DNA from: Trichomonas vaginalis G3
Taxonomy: Eukaryota; Parabasalia; Trichomonadida; Trichomonadidae
Assembly (NCBI RefSeq): GCF_026262505.1
Contig: NC_067207.1
Coordinates: forward strand, 21,916,082-21,980,081
Direction: 5' to 3'
DNA: 64,000 nt
A program made the translations under genes and the position numbers. The notes below the pieces were generated by a model. That model was not told the DNA's origin. It ran no database searches and saw nothing but the letters and a program-made list of their open reading frames with translations. Positions 48,301 through 57,888 of the stretch are shown here, in pieces (within the stretch, counting starts at the first letter, position 1; each line of letters opens with the position of its first letter).

Positions 48301-51300
48301 TCAAAGTTTTGAACAACTGTTGTCATTAATTGGTTCATGAATTCATAAATTCCTTGGTTACATTGCTCATTCCAACATAAGAAATCAACAAGTGCATTCA
48401 ATAGATTGGATAATGAACTATTGTTTGATTCATCTTGCATCAACAAATTCAATGGTTTTGCAATTTTTTGAATCGTTGGATAATTCAAAGAAACTGAAGA
48501 AAGAGAATTAGAATCAACAATTGATTTCAAATTTTCTTCATTCAACATACTTTGTAATTCATTTAGGTATTGTTGCTTCTTTGGAGATATCTTAACTTTT
48601 GTTAACATATCATTGAATTCTCTGCTGATTGTTGGGAGTAAATTACATGTTTTTTCGGAAGTTTTGATAATGAATTCTCTTAATTTTGAAATTCTGTCGT
48701 TGAAGTCATCATCACAAATTGAAATCAATCTCGCAGTATTTGAAACATGTTTTTGATTAAATCCTTTGATAAAGCTAGTCGATATTTCTGCTGCATTATT
48801 GATATAATCCGGGAATTTGTTCTTATTAGATAAAATGTTCTGTAAACCTACTGAAATTTTATCCATTTCAACTTTTTCTAATCTTGAATTTTCTCTTGAA
48901 ACAACTTCCATACATAATCTGAACAATTCATCCAAATTATCGATAGAAGAAGGACTTCTTGGTAACAAAGCATCAGAGGAGTGAATATGAACAACAGGTA
49001 ATGAAGTGTAGTCAGAAAGAAATTCTTGCATTGATTTCAGTTTAGAAACATAATCGGAATAATCAGAATCCAATTGTAAATTAGGAATTGTTTCATTCAA
49101 CATTGTGTAAAGAGAATCACATGATTGCTGTTTCTCTCCGGGTCTTAATCTATCAAATGTTGACAATAATCCGTTCAAAGCATCAGTCAATTTATCTATT
49201 TCTTTCGATGCTAAATCATCTTCTGTAACTTTCTTTGATTTTGCGAAATTCGTTGTTGCAGAAGCTAAATTCAATACCATTGGAATGAATTTCTGTGAGA
49301 ATTGACGTGAATTGTTTGATGTCATGTGTGGTCTCTTTAATCTATCAAGAATATCCACACAATTATCACCAATTATTCTACTAACCATTGTGAAATCATC
49401 GTCTTCTATCATTGAAGAAATATTTCTTGAATTTCCAATGATTACTGGTAAACAATCAATGATGTTACTTAATTGATTCATGATATTCTGTTCATTGTTG
49501 AATTCAACTAATGAACCATTATTAAATGAACTAACCAATTTCTGCAGATCTTTGACTGTTTGATCTTTTTTGTCGACCATTTCACTTTGACCAATTGTTT
49601 TAATTAAATTGTCAAATGCTTTGATCATGTTATCTAAAGTCAACAAATTCTCTTCTGTATTTGCAGATTTTCCGCATCTTACATATGGTTTAACATCAAA
49701 GTTAAATCTCTTTGTTGATGGTAACAATCTGTAGCATTTCTGCATTGTAGTATGTTTGTTATTAAACAAATTCAAAAGTTTTTGTAAATCATCTGATAAA
49801 TTATTTGGAATTTCCCTGTTCAAAACTTCGAAATTGGCAACAACATGAGAAAGATCAGTTGGATTTATATTTAATAGATCCTCTTTCTTAGGTGTTGCTA
49901 AAATAATGTCATTTGCAACTTGAGAAACTTTTTGTTTCTTAGATTTTTCAGCAAAAACTTTGAGTTGTTCCAATTCTTTCAAAATTTGATCGGTCAAAAT
50001 TGATTTGTTTGGAATTTGGCTCTTTGTCAATCCTGTTATCATATCTTTGAATTCAGCAATAAACTTCTTTAGATCAGAATCATTTGCATAAGCTTGGCAA
50101 CTCATTAATGACAAGTCATATGATGTAATTTCTTTCATCAAACGAAGTAATTTGTTCAAGTAATCAATGTCTTTGAGTTCTGATGATTTGCTTAACACTG
50201 GTTTGACTTTGTCAAGATGTTTAATCATTGATTGAACAGAATTTGATAAATTCCTGTTTCTTATCATTTCAGGAACAGTCAAAATCTTTTGACTTTGATC
50301 AATGATTTTCTCAAGCATGTTTTTAAGTTTTTCATCTGTTTCTTTAGTTGGAGGTTCGATAAATGGAGTTAATTGAGCTTGAGATAGCAATCTCAATGCA
50401 TTCTCAATTGATTTAAGAACAATATCAATAGGATTTTGGAAGTTTTGAGTTGTTTTTTGGATGTTTTCAACATTTTCTTTTAATTTGTAAAGTTGATCTT
50501 TTTGTAAATTCAACAAATTTGGATCAAAAGGTTTTTCATTCAACAAATTACGAGAAGCAACTAATCTGCAATAAGAAGCCTTAAGTGTGGTTGGAAACTC
50601 ATTAGTTTGTGGTGCAATATCAAGAGTTTCTTGAATTGTATTGATAAGTTTTGCTGTGTCAAGTTGAACTTGCATTAAGCCACTGTAATGTTTCATATCT
50701 TCTGGATTATCAATGAATTGGATGTCTCCTAATGCTGTGTTAACATGTTTCTCTAAACTTGAAGCTAGCAAAACACATGATCCTTCATAAGTCAAATCTT
50801 TTAGTTTCTGTGCAGTTTCATTGATTTTGCTCAGATCATTTTTAAGATCAATTAAATTATGATGAACTTCTTTGATTATTTGTCCACTAGATGGGCATTG
50901 TATCAAAGGTTGTTTAGATTTAATTAATTGATCAATTGTTGTCTTCAATAGATTGGAAACTTCACTAACAGATGATTTAACTTTGTCAGAAAATTGAGAA
51001 GTGTGCAAATTATTGATGTTTCCAATTGACTCCAAGATTGCTTTGCATTCATCTAAAATTGTATCAATAGTATCAGGAGTAATGTTAAGAGCTGAAACAT
51101 TATTAACAGCTGATTGTATTTGTTCAAGAAAGATCGTTCCTTTTATGAGTTTCAAGTCATTTAATTTCTGAACAACATCTCTTGATTTAACTAAATTTGA
51201 TTGAATAGCAAATCTTGCATCTGGATTCTTCGGAGTTTGGTAAATGATTGGTTCCAATTTTGTTATATCATCTAAGTGTTTCTGTAATCTTGAATAACTT

Positions 51301-53321
51301 AAATTGGAAATCGCCTTTGAATATGGATCATTTTGTCTGATATTTTTGATTTGTTCCATTACTTCTTTGATCGCAGAAATCGCAATTGATAAATTGTCTG
51401 ATGATCCTGGATAGATGTGATATTTGACTTTTCCTTTTTGAAGGTCATTTATCAATCTATTTTGAACTTCTTTCAAATAATCAATGAATGATTCTGCAAC
51501 TTCAGAATTCGTTTGTAAATCTTTATCTCCTTTTGAAGATGCTTTTGAAACATAAGCATGACATTCATCCCAAACTTTGTTGAATTGAACTAATTTCTGT
51601 AAAGCTTGTTTCTTTCCTTCTTCTGTCTTAAGAAGTGGAATTAAATTCATAACATCTTTTGAAGCCAAATCCATGTGAGCGGAAAATTCTTTTGCATTGA
51701 TTTCCAAATTCTTCATTTTGTCTTGATTGACAACTGAATAAACTGAAACTTCTCCTGCTGCATTTGCCATAGCAAACATTAACTTTGTCAAATCAACTTC
51801 ATCGCCAGCCAATTTTGTTGATTTGTTTGTTTTAGGAACAGCTGAAATCTTCTTATTGTTTGAAGAAATCAATTTTTCGAGAGTAGAATTAATAGAACTC
51901 AAATCAGATTTCTTGATCGAAACATCTTTTCCTTTTGACTTCTTTGATACCAAACTATTGCATTTCTTAACAATATCTTTGACATTATCTTTGTCGCTTT
52001 TTGATAAATTGTTTGAATTTGCGGCCATTTCCATCAAATTCGTCAAAGCTTCGAGATCTCCAAGAGAAGCATTTTTAGAAATTAAAGTTTGTGCTTGAAC
52101 CAAAAGATGATTTGATCTTTCCAAATCGAAAGCTTCATCATTATAATTAGGATATTCATTGGTTTGGTTTGCATCTAAATTAACATCAAGTGCAGGTATG
52201 ACATCAAAGTTTTCTAATTCGAAATTATCATCACCTATGTTTGTTGGTTCATTCATTTGGAAGAAATTGTTAAATTCTGGTCTTAAAGCAATTGTTTGAT
52301 CTGAAGATCTGATGAATCCTAATAAATCTAAGAGATCAATGATATAAGAAGAAATATGATCAAAGAATTCTTTCGACTCAATTGTACATGTCAAATACGA
52401 ATTATTTTCGAGATAGAAACCCAAAATTATCTTTGATTTCTCTTCGAAATAATAATTGTCAAGTGAATAGAAAGGAATAAACATCAATTCATTCTTTGCA
52501 TTATCATTTGAATAAATAATTATTCCTGTACAAACCATTGCAATCAAAACTTCTCCATTGATATTTTGTGTAGTAACTTTGACTTTGTAATATTCAGCTG
52601 CCAATTCACGAATAGAAGCTGCTTCACAAATGAAGTTATACATTGCATCTTCAACAGTATTAATCTGAATTTGATTATAGAAACTTTCGAATTCTTTGTC
52701 AGATGATTTCGGAATTTTTGGATTTTCCAAAATTTCACTGATATATCTAACAGCAAATTTTGGTTTCTTTGGGCCATTTTTGATATAATTCATGTAAGTT
52801 GCCAATCTTCCAGCAACTTCTGGTGTTAATTCTGTCTTCTTTATTTGGTTTGCGCATTCATTAAATGATGTTTCCAAAGTTGTCAAATCGAGAAGATTTT
52901 CATTCAAAAACAAATAAAATCTTCTCTTGAATAATAATTCGTGCCAATAACTACAGACATTTGGAATGATTTGTAGCCATTCTAAAGGTTTCGGATTCTC
53001 ATAACTCATATCATACAATGTATATCCTAATGAATAACCAACAGTCATGAAATCATTAGCAATAAACTGCAACTGGTTGACAATTGGAAGATAAAGAGCA
53101 ATGACATTTTCCATGGCTTTTCCGTTTTCAAGGAAAACTGTATAGTTATCACTTTCAGGAATCAAATACAATCGGCCTTGTTCGGAAGGAACCAAATTTG
53201 ATAAATAACTTCCTTGTAAGAACAAACTAAGATTTCCTTCTTTGTTTGCATAAGCAATCATGTAAGGAACACTATAAGGAAGAGAAAGATAATATAAACT
53301 CATTCTTATTGTTGTCTCCAA
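45315..53321 (-). CDS. fifth FERM-like head plus main rod of the talin-like giant
   Basis: About 2668 codons are open without interruption. Its first codon is TTG after a TAG, not a real start. Residues ~1-340 form the fifth FERM-like module: F1/F2 with WHELLFKRRFYLFL, the F2 helices, and an F3/PTB-like unit (VLIAMVCTGIIIYSND...FIPFYSLDNYYF). From ~390 onward the sequence is almost entirely amphipathic helices of 25-35 residues, in about 15-20 presumed bundles, e.g. MFAMANAAGEVSVYSVVNQD and RLVASRNLLNEKPFDPN. This is the talin-rod pattern, longer than animal talin (~2540 residues in all). The segment runs into a frameshift near 45385. It is rich in Asn, Ser and Lys with strongly AT-biased codons. 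Confidence 0.65.
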   Translation of the reverse strand: METTIRMSLYYLSLPYSVPYMIAYANKEGNLSLFLQGSYLSNLVPSEQGRLYLIPESDNYTVFLENGKAMENVIALYLPIVNQLQFIANDFMTVGYSLGYTLYDMSYENPKPLEWLQIIPNVCSYWHELLFKRRFYLFLNENLLDLTTLETSFNECANQIKKTELTPEVAGRLATYMNYIKNGPKKPKFAVRYISEILENPKIPKSSDKEFESFYNQIQINTVEDAMYNFICEAASIRELAAEYYKVKVTTQNINGEVLIAMVCTGIIIYSNDNAKNELMFIPFYSLDNYYFEEKSKIILGFYLENNSYLTCTIESKEFFDHISSYIIDLLDLLGFIRSSDQTIALRPEFNNFFQMNEPTNIGDDNFELENFDVIPALDVNLDANQTNEYPNYNDEAFDLERSNHLLVQAQTLISKNASLGDLEALTNLMEMAANSNNLSKSDKDNVKDIVKKCNSLVSKKSKGKDVSIKKSDLSSINSTLEKLISSNNKKISAVPKTNKSTKLAGDEVDLTKLMFAMANAAGEVSVYSVVNQDKMKNLEINAKEFSAHMDLASKDVMNLIPLLKTEEGKKQALQKLVQFNKVWDECHAYVSKASSKGDKDLQTNSEVAESFIDYLKEVQNRLINDLQKGKVKYHIYPGSSDNLSIAISAIKEVMEQIKNIRQNDPYSKAISNLSYSRLQKHLDDITKLEPIIYQTPKNPDARFAIQSNLVKSRDVVQKLNDLKLIKGTIFLEQIQSAVNNVSALNITPDTIDTILDECKAILESIGNINNLHTSQFSDKVKSSVSEVSNLLKTTIDQLIKSKQPLIQCPSSGQIIKEVHHNLIDLKNDLSKINETAQKLKDLTYEGSCVLLASSLEKHVNTALGDIQFIDNPEDMKHYSGLMQVQLDTAKLINTIQETLDIAPQTNEFPTTLKASYCRLVASRNLLNEKPFDPNLLNLQKDQLYKLKENVENIQKTTQNFQNPIDIVLKSIENALRLLSQAQLTPFIEPPTKETDEKLKNMLEKIIDQSQKILTVPEMIRNRNLSNSVQSMIKHLDKVKPVLSKSSELKDIDYLNKLLRLMKEITSYDLSLMSCQAYANDSDLKKFIAEFKDMITGLTKSQIPNKSILTDQILKELEQLKVFAEKSKKQKVSQVANDIILATPKKEDLLNINPTDLSHVVANFEVLNREIPNNLSDDLQKLLNLFNNKHTTMQKCYRLLPSTKRFNFDVKPYVRCGKSANTEENLLTLDNMIKAFDNLIKTIGQSEMVDKKDQTVKDLQKLVSSFNNGSLVEFNNEQNIMNQLSNIIDCLPVIIGNSRNISSMIEDDDFTMVSRIIGDNCVDILDRLKRPHMTSNNSRQFSQKFIPMVLNLASATTNFAKSKKVTEDDLASKEIDKLTDALNGLLSTFDRLRPGEKQQSCDSLYTMLNETIPNLQLDSDYSDYVSKLKSMQEFLSDYTSLPVVHIHSSDALLPRSPSSIDNLDELFRLCMEVVSRENSRLEKVEMDKISVGLQNILSNKNKFPDYINNAAEISTSFIKGFNQKHVSNTARLISICDDDFNDRISKLREFIIKTSEKTCNLLPTISREFNDMLTKVKISPKKQQYLNELQSMLNEENLKSIVDSNSLSSVSLNYPTIQKIAKPLNLLMQDESNNSSLSNLLNALVDFLCWNEQCNQGIYEFMNQLMTTVVQNFEDLNPKLDSEEKIKQELIEIKKKWTEKLGNANRFRLLTNQHISECANDLLEVKYRLLPDLMKLIPDLEQTSNLPKVCTEMEPIIPILRILGRSLAGFQLNTLCNIMNSWIIANDIKSNLSNANFEFYPIFTSLSYVKEASPSMKNNKFTKQAELCFSTATKIGSSTKQVDNASMDELIKEITDLLLISNEVVKIDFVSSKPLLLENDSKINLSALNNKSMIAASELAQKIYKQTQNENENTEEIPKEIDQKMENLVLPTNEIKVVECSSINDAGVFAQLMLEDMSSDLYHSIFIQRIKSLMNLYKNNFPGIIDMVSQSELDFTKEEVKNAFLRINSYLSNVSDIEKSIKELKTDELICHFSILSYISSNISSRSIKMDTYLTGSIQYQQKLLESAIINQSKSSKPLNALSSPDIFRLINNLINLCHFSIHVSSILQILLSIKSTNNNVTNFDLFKHQNILQNELILVKGGELLTNYVKTLSNDEISTQINWILNILEFLSSSYDDIINNETGNLSNSKIIKILSTKVKFEKINDFSSIYKLQSTLFKSMKKTELVLKLFFILQAQKVVHQIENLDEDVSNEISLNLMKTEIKSIFDQIQLCYSSNKLQKQIQSIEYERIKIQQIILRHLITYLIKTSNLSNDDQLMNHYINEFIAFSESLIYANPIILNNQNIKKDFSISNIILENRIDTFLVKKSIEMLNDFSIFQLENTGQKSSKSKKQSKADMLTEEEANKCLNILSNVHQNGITEQNKSLIKQSSKGINSILVEELEQTKNLSNSKEGFIALITSANILDRICILERLETTGIKVNPPEKIEKSDNLDVLALTQRMKYNVSILQLRLSKLYQQSCGLNQQLVSIPQIGSVLQKTKKVKINILRNGIKIQMNLIDQIKDLENQISKSDSNNLILQQLLISDLITILGNKKSFKSNLTLKVEENDAEMRNKILDSVVELQKKDVVKDPQCLLGMKCEEYNSMNSKRLVFLNMEKFQNKTFLLI

Positions 53322-53324
53322 ACT

Positions 53325-56300
53325 CTAATTGAGAGAAAACTTGAATTTCTCTGGTTTGGGATCCGAAATCCATTGAGAAAGATAAAGTTCAATTGATGAA
53401 GGACCTTCAGGATTTGCATTCACTTTGATGAAATCATCTTCTTCCATATCTTGGACATTTGATCTGATATAATAGTTCCAATACATAGAAGACATATATT
53501 GTTTCATCAAATAACTAATGTAGTTTGCTTCATTTGATATCAATTCGTAATGGGTTTGAATTCCATTGTCATTTGCAACATCAAACATAAGTTTTTGTCC
53601 AAGATCGCATTGGAAAATTATATTCGAATACGAAAATTTCTGAGACAAATTGTTGTTTTCTACATTGTTCTGTTGTTTGTTGATGATTTCAAGACCGAAA
53701 GGACCGACTAAAACGTATGAACTTTCATTTTGAAATTTGCAATCAAATTGTTTTGCTCCAAATTGAGAAAGCTGTCTTGCATTACTGCAATACTTCTTTC
53801 TAGCAGCAAGTTTAGTCATTGATGGTGCAATGTTTAACAATGCTTTTACTTTTGTTGCAGTGTCTTGATACCTGGAATAATTCAATGGTAAATGTTCTTG
53901 AAGATTTCCATTCCATTCTGATGGTTTTTCGTTTTCATTGAGAGTTTCAATGATAGAATATGTTCCAAACTCAAGAGCTGTCTTTTCAGCAAGTTTGTAG
54001 TTGCTTTGTATAATGGATTGTTTCGTAAATGAATACAATTCATCAGTGATTTCGTCACTTTTTGCATCATTTTTGGTCATAATTAAATATCTTCTCTTGA
54101 AAAGATATTTGTTTGTTTGAGGACGTTGTTCTAACAATGTTTTAGTAACATCCAAGAATGATAACTGTGTGTTATCAGTATCAAACAATATGAATCCATT
54201 CCAGAATTTTTGGTAAAATCTCCATGAAATGTAAGGAATTATATCTTTGATTTCGCTGAAAACTGAGAAATGGAAAACTTCTTGTTTGTTTTCTTCATTA
54301 ACAACGTAAATTTTCCTGTATAAAGGAGATACATAAAGAATTGATTCTTTCTGGAAATAAGGATATCCAATCAATTCAAACATACCAATGAATTCAGCGT
54401 TATAAAGATTTTTCACGAGAAAAACAATTTCCAATGATTTTGGAATATCAAATTCTTTTTGCAAAACTGTTCTTAATTCATCAACTGTTTGTATCAAAGA
54501 CAAATCGATTGTTTTTGTTTGATATGGCATTGATGAACACAAGTTAGTAACAGGAATCTGCATAATGTATTTTGTAGAATTAAACATTGTTCCATCTTGG
54601 ATTGCATGCATTCTTTTGTTGTCATAAACATCTTTATGAACTAATTTATTTGCTTGGATTAAGTTGTTTGCTCTTTGAGCAAAATCACAAGATCCATGCA
54701 AACAATCAATTTTTCTTTGTTCATTCACAAAATAGAATGAAAATTCGCTTGGAATTGCTGTTGATTTGACGATTTCGCTATAAGGAACTATCAATAATTC
54801 TTTGTTCATTGTTGAATCCATGATTTTTAGATTGTCTGGACCAAACCAAAATGTGACATTTCCGAGTTGTTTGTTCAAGACTTTTACTCTGAACAAACCA
54901 CCACCGAAACCTGGAATGTTCCTAACAGTATCAATATATTTGTTTAGAGATATTTTTGTATCATTTATTGTTGGATCTTTGATGATACTCTTTTGTTTTA
55001 ATATGTCTTTTAATGGGACTAAATTTCTTGCATTTTGTTGAATTTGTGTTGAGTCTCCATTGAAATCTGTGAAACCTTGGTAATATCCCAGTGTTCCAAT
55101 CTCTTGATCGGTTGGATCCCATCCAGCACCTCTTCTAAAGATGTCTCTGCTCTGTTGATACAATTGTCTTCTGTCAATTTCATCAACAGTAATGGAATTT
55201 TCAGGAGAAAATCTTCTTGCAAAAACAAATTCTGCAATTCCAGGTGTTTGTTCATTAATTGTTCTTGTTATATCCAAAGGAGTTAACTCACTCTTTATTG
55301 TTGCCCATAAAGAGAAGCCAACAACATAAGATAATCCGAAAACATCACCAATTGTTGGGATTAATTGATGAATAGTTTTTGTCATATCCACAAAAACATT
55401 TCTAGTGGTTTTTTCATCACCATTGTAATAATGAATAATGATACTCATAAATCTTGGTAAAATAGCCAGAATAGATCCTCTAAATGGACAAATTTGTATC
55501 AATTTAGTATAGTTTTCGAACATTATAAAGCCTCTGTTTGGTCCTTTCAACAAAAGGAAATAAGGAATTGAAGGATTCAAATTAAATCTTGTAATTAATC
55601 TGTCAGTGATGAAACCTCCAGACCAAAACAAATCAAACCAATCAATTGGAAGATTATCAAGAACAGTCAAATCTGTTGTAACATATAGATCAATCATTGA
55701 ATTGTTAATTACGCCATTTTCATCAACAAATCCACCTCTTAATCTTCTGACTTCTTCAGATAATTTTTCGGCTTCTTTCTTCCTTCTCGCAAGCAACAAT
55801 TCATAAGTCATGAAAATGTTATGATGTAAAGCAGCTGTTAAATTAGAACATCTGTGTTTCTTACTGAAAACAAATTCAAAAACGCCAACAGTTCCTTTAT
55901 CATCTTTAACAAATTTGATTCTCATTCTCATCCTCATTGATTGGTATTCAATAATTGATCCATAATAAATTTTGTGTAATGGTTTCTCCATGTCTTCTCT
56001 GTTATATATCATTACATAAAGAGGACCAACAGATACAATTGCTTTGCGAACAATCGATTTATCATCAATGTTTTGGAAGTATTTTGACTTGTAATCATCA
56101 TATCCGAAACCTGGTAATTGTCTAATCATTTTCAAGAACTTTTTTGCTGCATTTACTGGATCAATATTTTTAGAACTTGAATTTGCTTTTTTGACTTTTT
56201 CCAATAAATTTTCATTATTTTTGAGATATTCAGGAGTGATTTTCTTTAAATCTTCTGATGTTAATGATTTCATTTTTGAACTGAGTTCTTTTGCTTTCGA

Positions 56301-56552
56301 TGACAAAACCAGTAACTCAATGAACTCTTCTTCTTTCATCTTTAATTTTCCTCCTTTTATCATTGGATCGCAATCATAAACTGTCATTTTTAATTGATAG
56401 TTATCTTGCAAAACTTCGTAAGAAAAAACATAATATCTTCTCTTGAAAATGAGTTTGTTAAAGGAATAAACTTGTTCAGGAATTGATTTTCTCACGTCCA
56501 AATCATATTCTTGGAAGAAAAATGTATAACCATAAAGAGGAGGTTGATTCAA
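53325..56552 (-). CDS. FERM-like heads 2-4 of the talin-like giant
   Basis: The frame is open for 1075 codons from an internal ATG to TAG, and it continues upstream to the TAA at 56640. It holds three FERM-like modules. Each has a ubiquitin-like F1 piece ending in a TKTI/L...P motif (FVDMTKTIHQLIP, PLDITRTINEQTP, FLDVTKTLLEQRP) and a basic F1/F2 strand (KRRYYVFS, FARRFS, KRRYLIM). Each also has an F2-F3 hinge (RQLPGFGYDD, RNIPGFGGGL, QLSQFGAKQF) and an F3 PTB-like sheet (VGPLYVMIYN, FGPDNLKIMD, VGPFGLEIIN). FERM heads bind phosphoinositides and receptor tails. Three in a row in one open stretch, plus one on each side, is unlike any talin I know. Confidence 0.7.
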   Translation of the reverse strand: MNQPPLYGYTFFFQEYDLDVRKSIPEQVYSFNKLIFKRRYYVFSYEVLQDNYQLKMTVYDCDPMIKGGKLKMKEEEFIELLVLSSKAKELSSKMKSLTSEDLKKITPEYLKNNENLLEKVKKANSSSKNIDPVNAAKKFLKMIRQLPGFGYDDYKSKYFQNIDDKSIVRKAIVSVGPLYVMIYNREDMEKPLHKIYYGSIIEYQSMRMRMRIKFVKDDKGTVGVFEFVFSKKHRCSNLTAALHHNIFMTYELLLARRKKEAEKLSEEVRRLRGGFVDENGVINNSMIDLYVTTDLTVLDNLPIDWFDLFWSGGFITDRLITRFNLNPSIPYFLLLKGPNRGFIMFENYTKLIQICPFRGSILAILPRFMSIIIHYYNGDEKTTRNVFVDMTKTIHQLIPTIGDVFGLSYVVGFSLWATIKSELTPLDITRTINEQTPGIAEFVFARRFSPENSITVDEIDRRQLYQQSRDIFRRGAGWDPTDQEIGTLGYYQGFTDFNGDSTQIQQNARNLVPLKDILKQKSIIKDPTINDTKISLNKYIDTVRNIPGFGGGLFRVKVLNKQLGNVTFWFGPDNLKIMDSTMNKELLIVPYSEIVKSTAIPSEFSFYFVNEQRKIDCLHGSCDFAQRANNLIQANKLVHKDVYDNKRMHAIQDGTMFNSTKYIMQIPVTNLCSSMPYQTKTIDLSLIQTVDELRTVLQKEFDIPKSLEIVFLVKNLYNAEFIGMFELIGYPYFQKESILYVSPLYRKIYVVNEENKQEVFHFSVFSEIKDIIPYISWRFYQKFWNGFILFDTDNTQLSFLDVTKTLLEQRPQTNKYLFKRRYLIMTKNDAKSDEITDELYSFTKQSIIQSNYKLAEKTALEFGTYSIIETLNENEKPSEWNGNLQEHLPLNYSRYQDTATKVKALLNIAPSMTKLAARKKYCSNARQLSQFGAKQFDCKFQNESSYVLVGPFGLEIINKQQNNVENNNLSQKFSYSNIIFQCDLGQKLMFDVANDNGIQTHYELISNEANYISYLMKQYMSSMYWNYYIRSNVQDMEEDDFIKVNANPEGPSSIELYLSQWISDPKPEKFKFSLN

Positions 56553-56639
56553 TTGTTTGAAAACTTCTGGACATAATTCTTCAATTGTTTTAGTAATATC
56601 TACTTTTATTTTATGTTTCGTTCCATCAATTAATGTAAT

Positions 56640-57704
56640 TTATATTTCCTGTGTTCTGTTCATGATGCAAATTCCCATTCCATTTTGTAAATGATAAATT
56701 GCGGAAATTTTACTTAAATTCATCCATTTGTAAATTTCATCTGAAATATGCATCAAACAAACATTATCATCATTATGTGGTATACCTAAATTAATTTCTG
56801 CAACTTGTACTAAAACATATCCGGAAGCATCCAAATCATAAGAAAATTTCGGTTGTTGAGTTTCATTCAAAAAAGTGTCGCGGCAAGTAAATAAATCAAC
56901 TCTATTTTTACCTTGAATTCCATTTGCAATCAAATAAGCTTGGTATTTATATCTTACAGTAACTATTTGGTTCAACACATGCAAGTTTTCCTGTATAATT
57001 GTTTTAATCTCTTCTGCATTCTCTGAGTTGATTTCGTACCTCATTTCTTTCGTGTTTTGATAAAATGTCAAATCAATATAATCTCCAATATTTTGTAAAT
57101 CAATAATTTTTGTGAAAGATACACGTTGTAACAGTTCACCTGTTTGTTTTGAAAATATTCTAATACATAAAGGAGTGACTTCTATATCAGCTTTTAATGT
57201 TTGTGTATCTCCAAAATTTGTTGAAGTTATTTCAACTTCAAAATTTTTTGTCGCAAATCCTGTAATGTTTTTTATATATTCTATAGCGTTTTTGATCAAT
57301 ATAAATACATCTTCATCTTTCTGTGCTTGTACAAGTTCTTTCACATGATCAATTATTTCATTTTGTTTTGTAAATGATTTTGGTAATTTCAATGAAAAAT
57401 CTTCACTTTTTATTTCAGAAATTTCGGTTTTTTGCATTTTTGAATCGATTAAAATTGAAAATTTAGCGATATTTGCTGCAATCTCATTAGATAATTCTAA
57501 GTTCTGCTGAACTAGTTTATTGTTTGTTGCTTCATAAGCTTCATAAGCTGTTTGAATATCAGTTAAATCCAGCAAAGAAAAAATAAAATAATTTCTTTGG
57601 AATTTCAATCTTCGTAATGATTTTGTTTGTTCGATAATTGTTTTGTCGAGTCTCAAAGGATAATCATTACCTTTATCATCACTTGAAAATAATGAGAAAC
57701 ACAT
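56640..57704 (-). CDS. second half of FERM-like head 1 and start of head 2 in the talin-like giant
   Basis: About 354 codons run from an internal ATG, in frame with upstream sequence after the TAA at 57759. It contains the F1/F2 strand LRRLKFQRNYFIFSL, the F2 helices, the hinge IKNITGFATKN, an F3/PTB-like unit (PLCIRIFSKQTGELLQRV), then the ubiquitin-like start of the next module. The TAA at 56640 is followed at once by ITLIDGTKHKIKVDITKTI, which completes that F1 motif in the same frame. Confidence 0.55.
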   Translation of the reverse strand: MCFSLFSSDDKGNDYPLRLDKTIIEQTKSLRRLKFQRNYFIFSLLDLTDIQTAYEAYEATNNKLVQQNLELSNEIAANIAKFSILIDSKMQKTEISEIKSEDFSLKLPKSFTKQNEIIDHVKELVQAQKDEDVFILIKNAIEYIKNITGFATKNFEVEITSTNFGDTQTLKADIEVTPLCIRIFSKQTGELLQRVSFTKIIDLQNIGDYIDLTFYQNTKEMRYEINSENAEEIKTIIQENLHVLNQIVTVRYKYQAYLIANGIQGKNRVDLFTCRDTFLNETQQPKFSYDLDASGYVLVQVAEINLGIPHNDDNVCLMHISDEIYKWMNLSKISAIYHLQNGMGICIMNRTQEI

Positions 57705-57888
57705 GTAATTTTCGTTTCCGAACTCATTTCCAATTGTTTTTATGATTTCTCCAACATTTTACATCATATCTAAAGAAACTAACACAGGAGGATGATTCTC
57801 CATGTTGACACAGATCTGCATATCTCTATGGAATAGATATAAGTTCATTCCATCATAGCAACAATAGGATTCTATGAATTGATCTTCA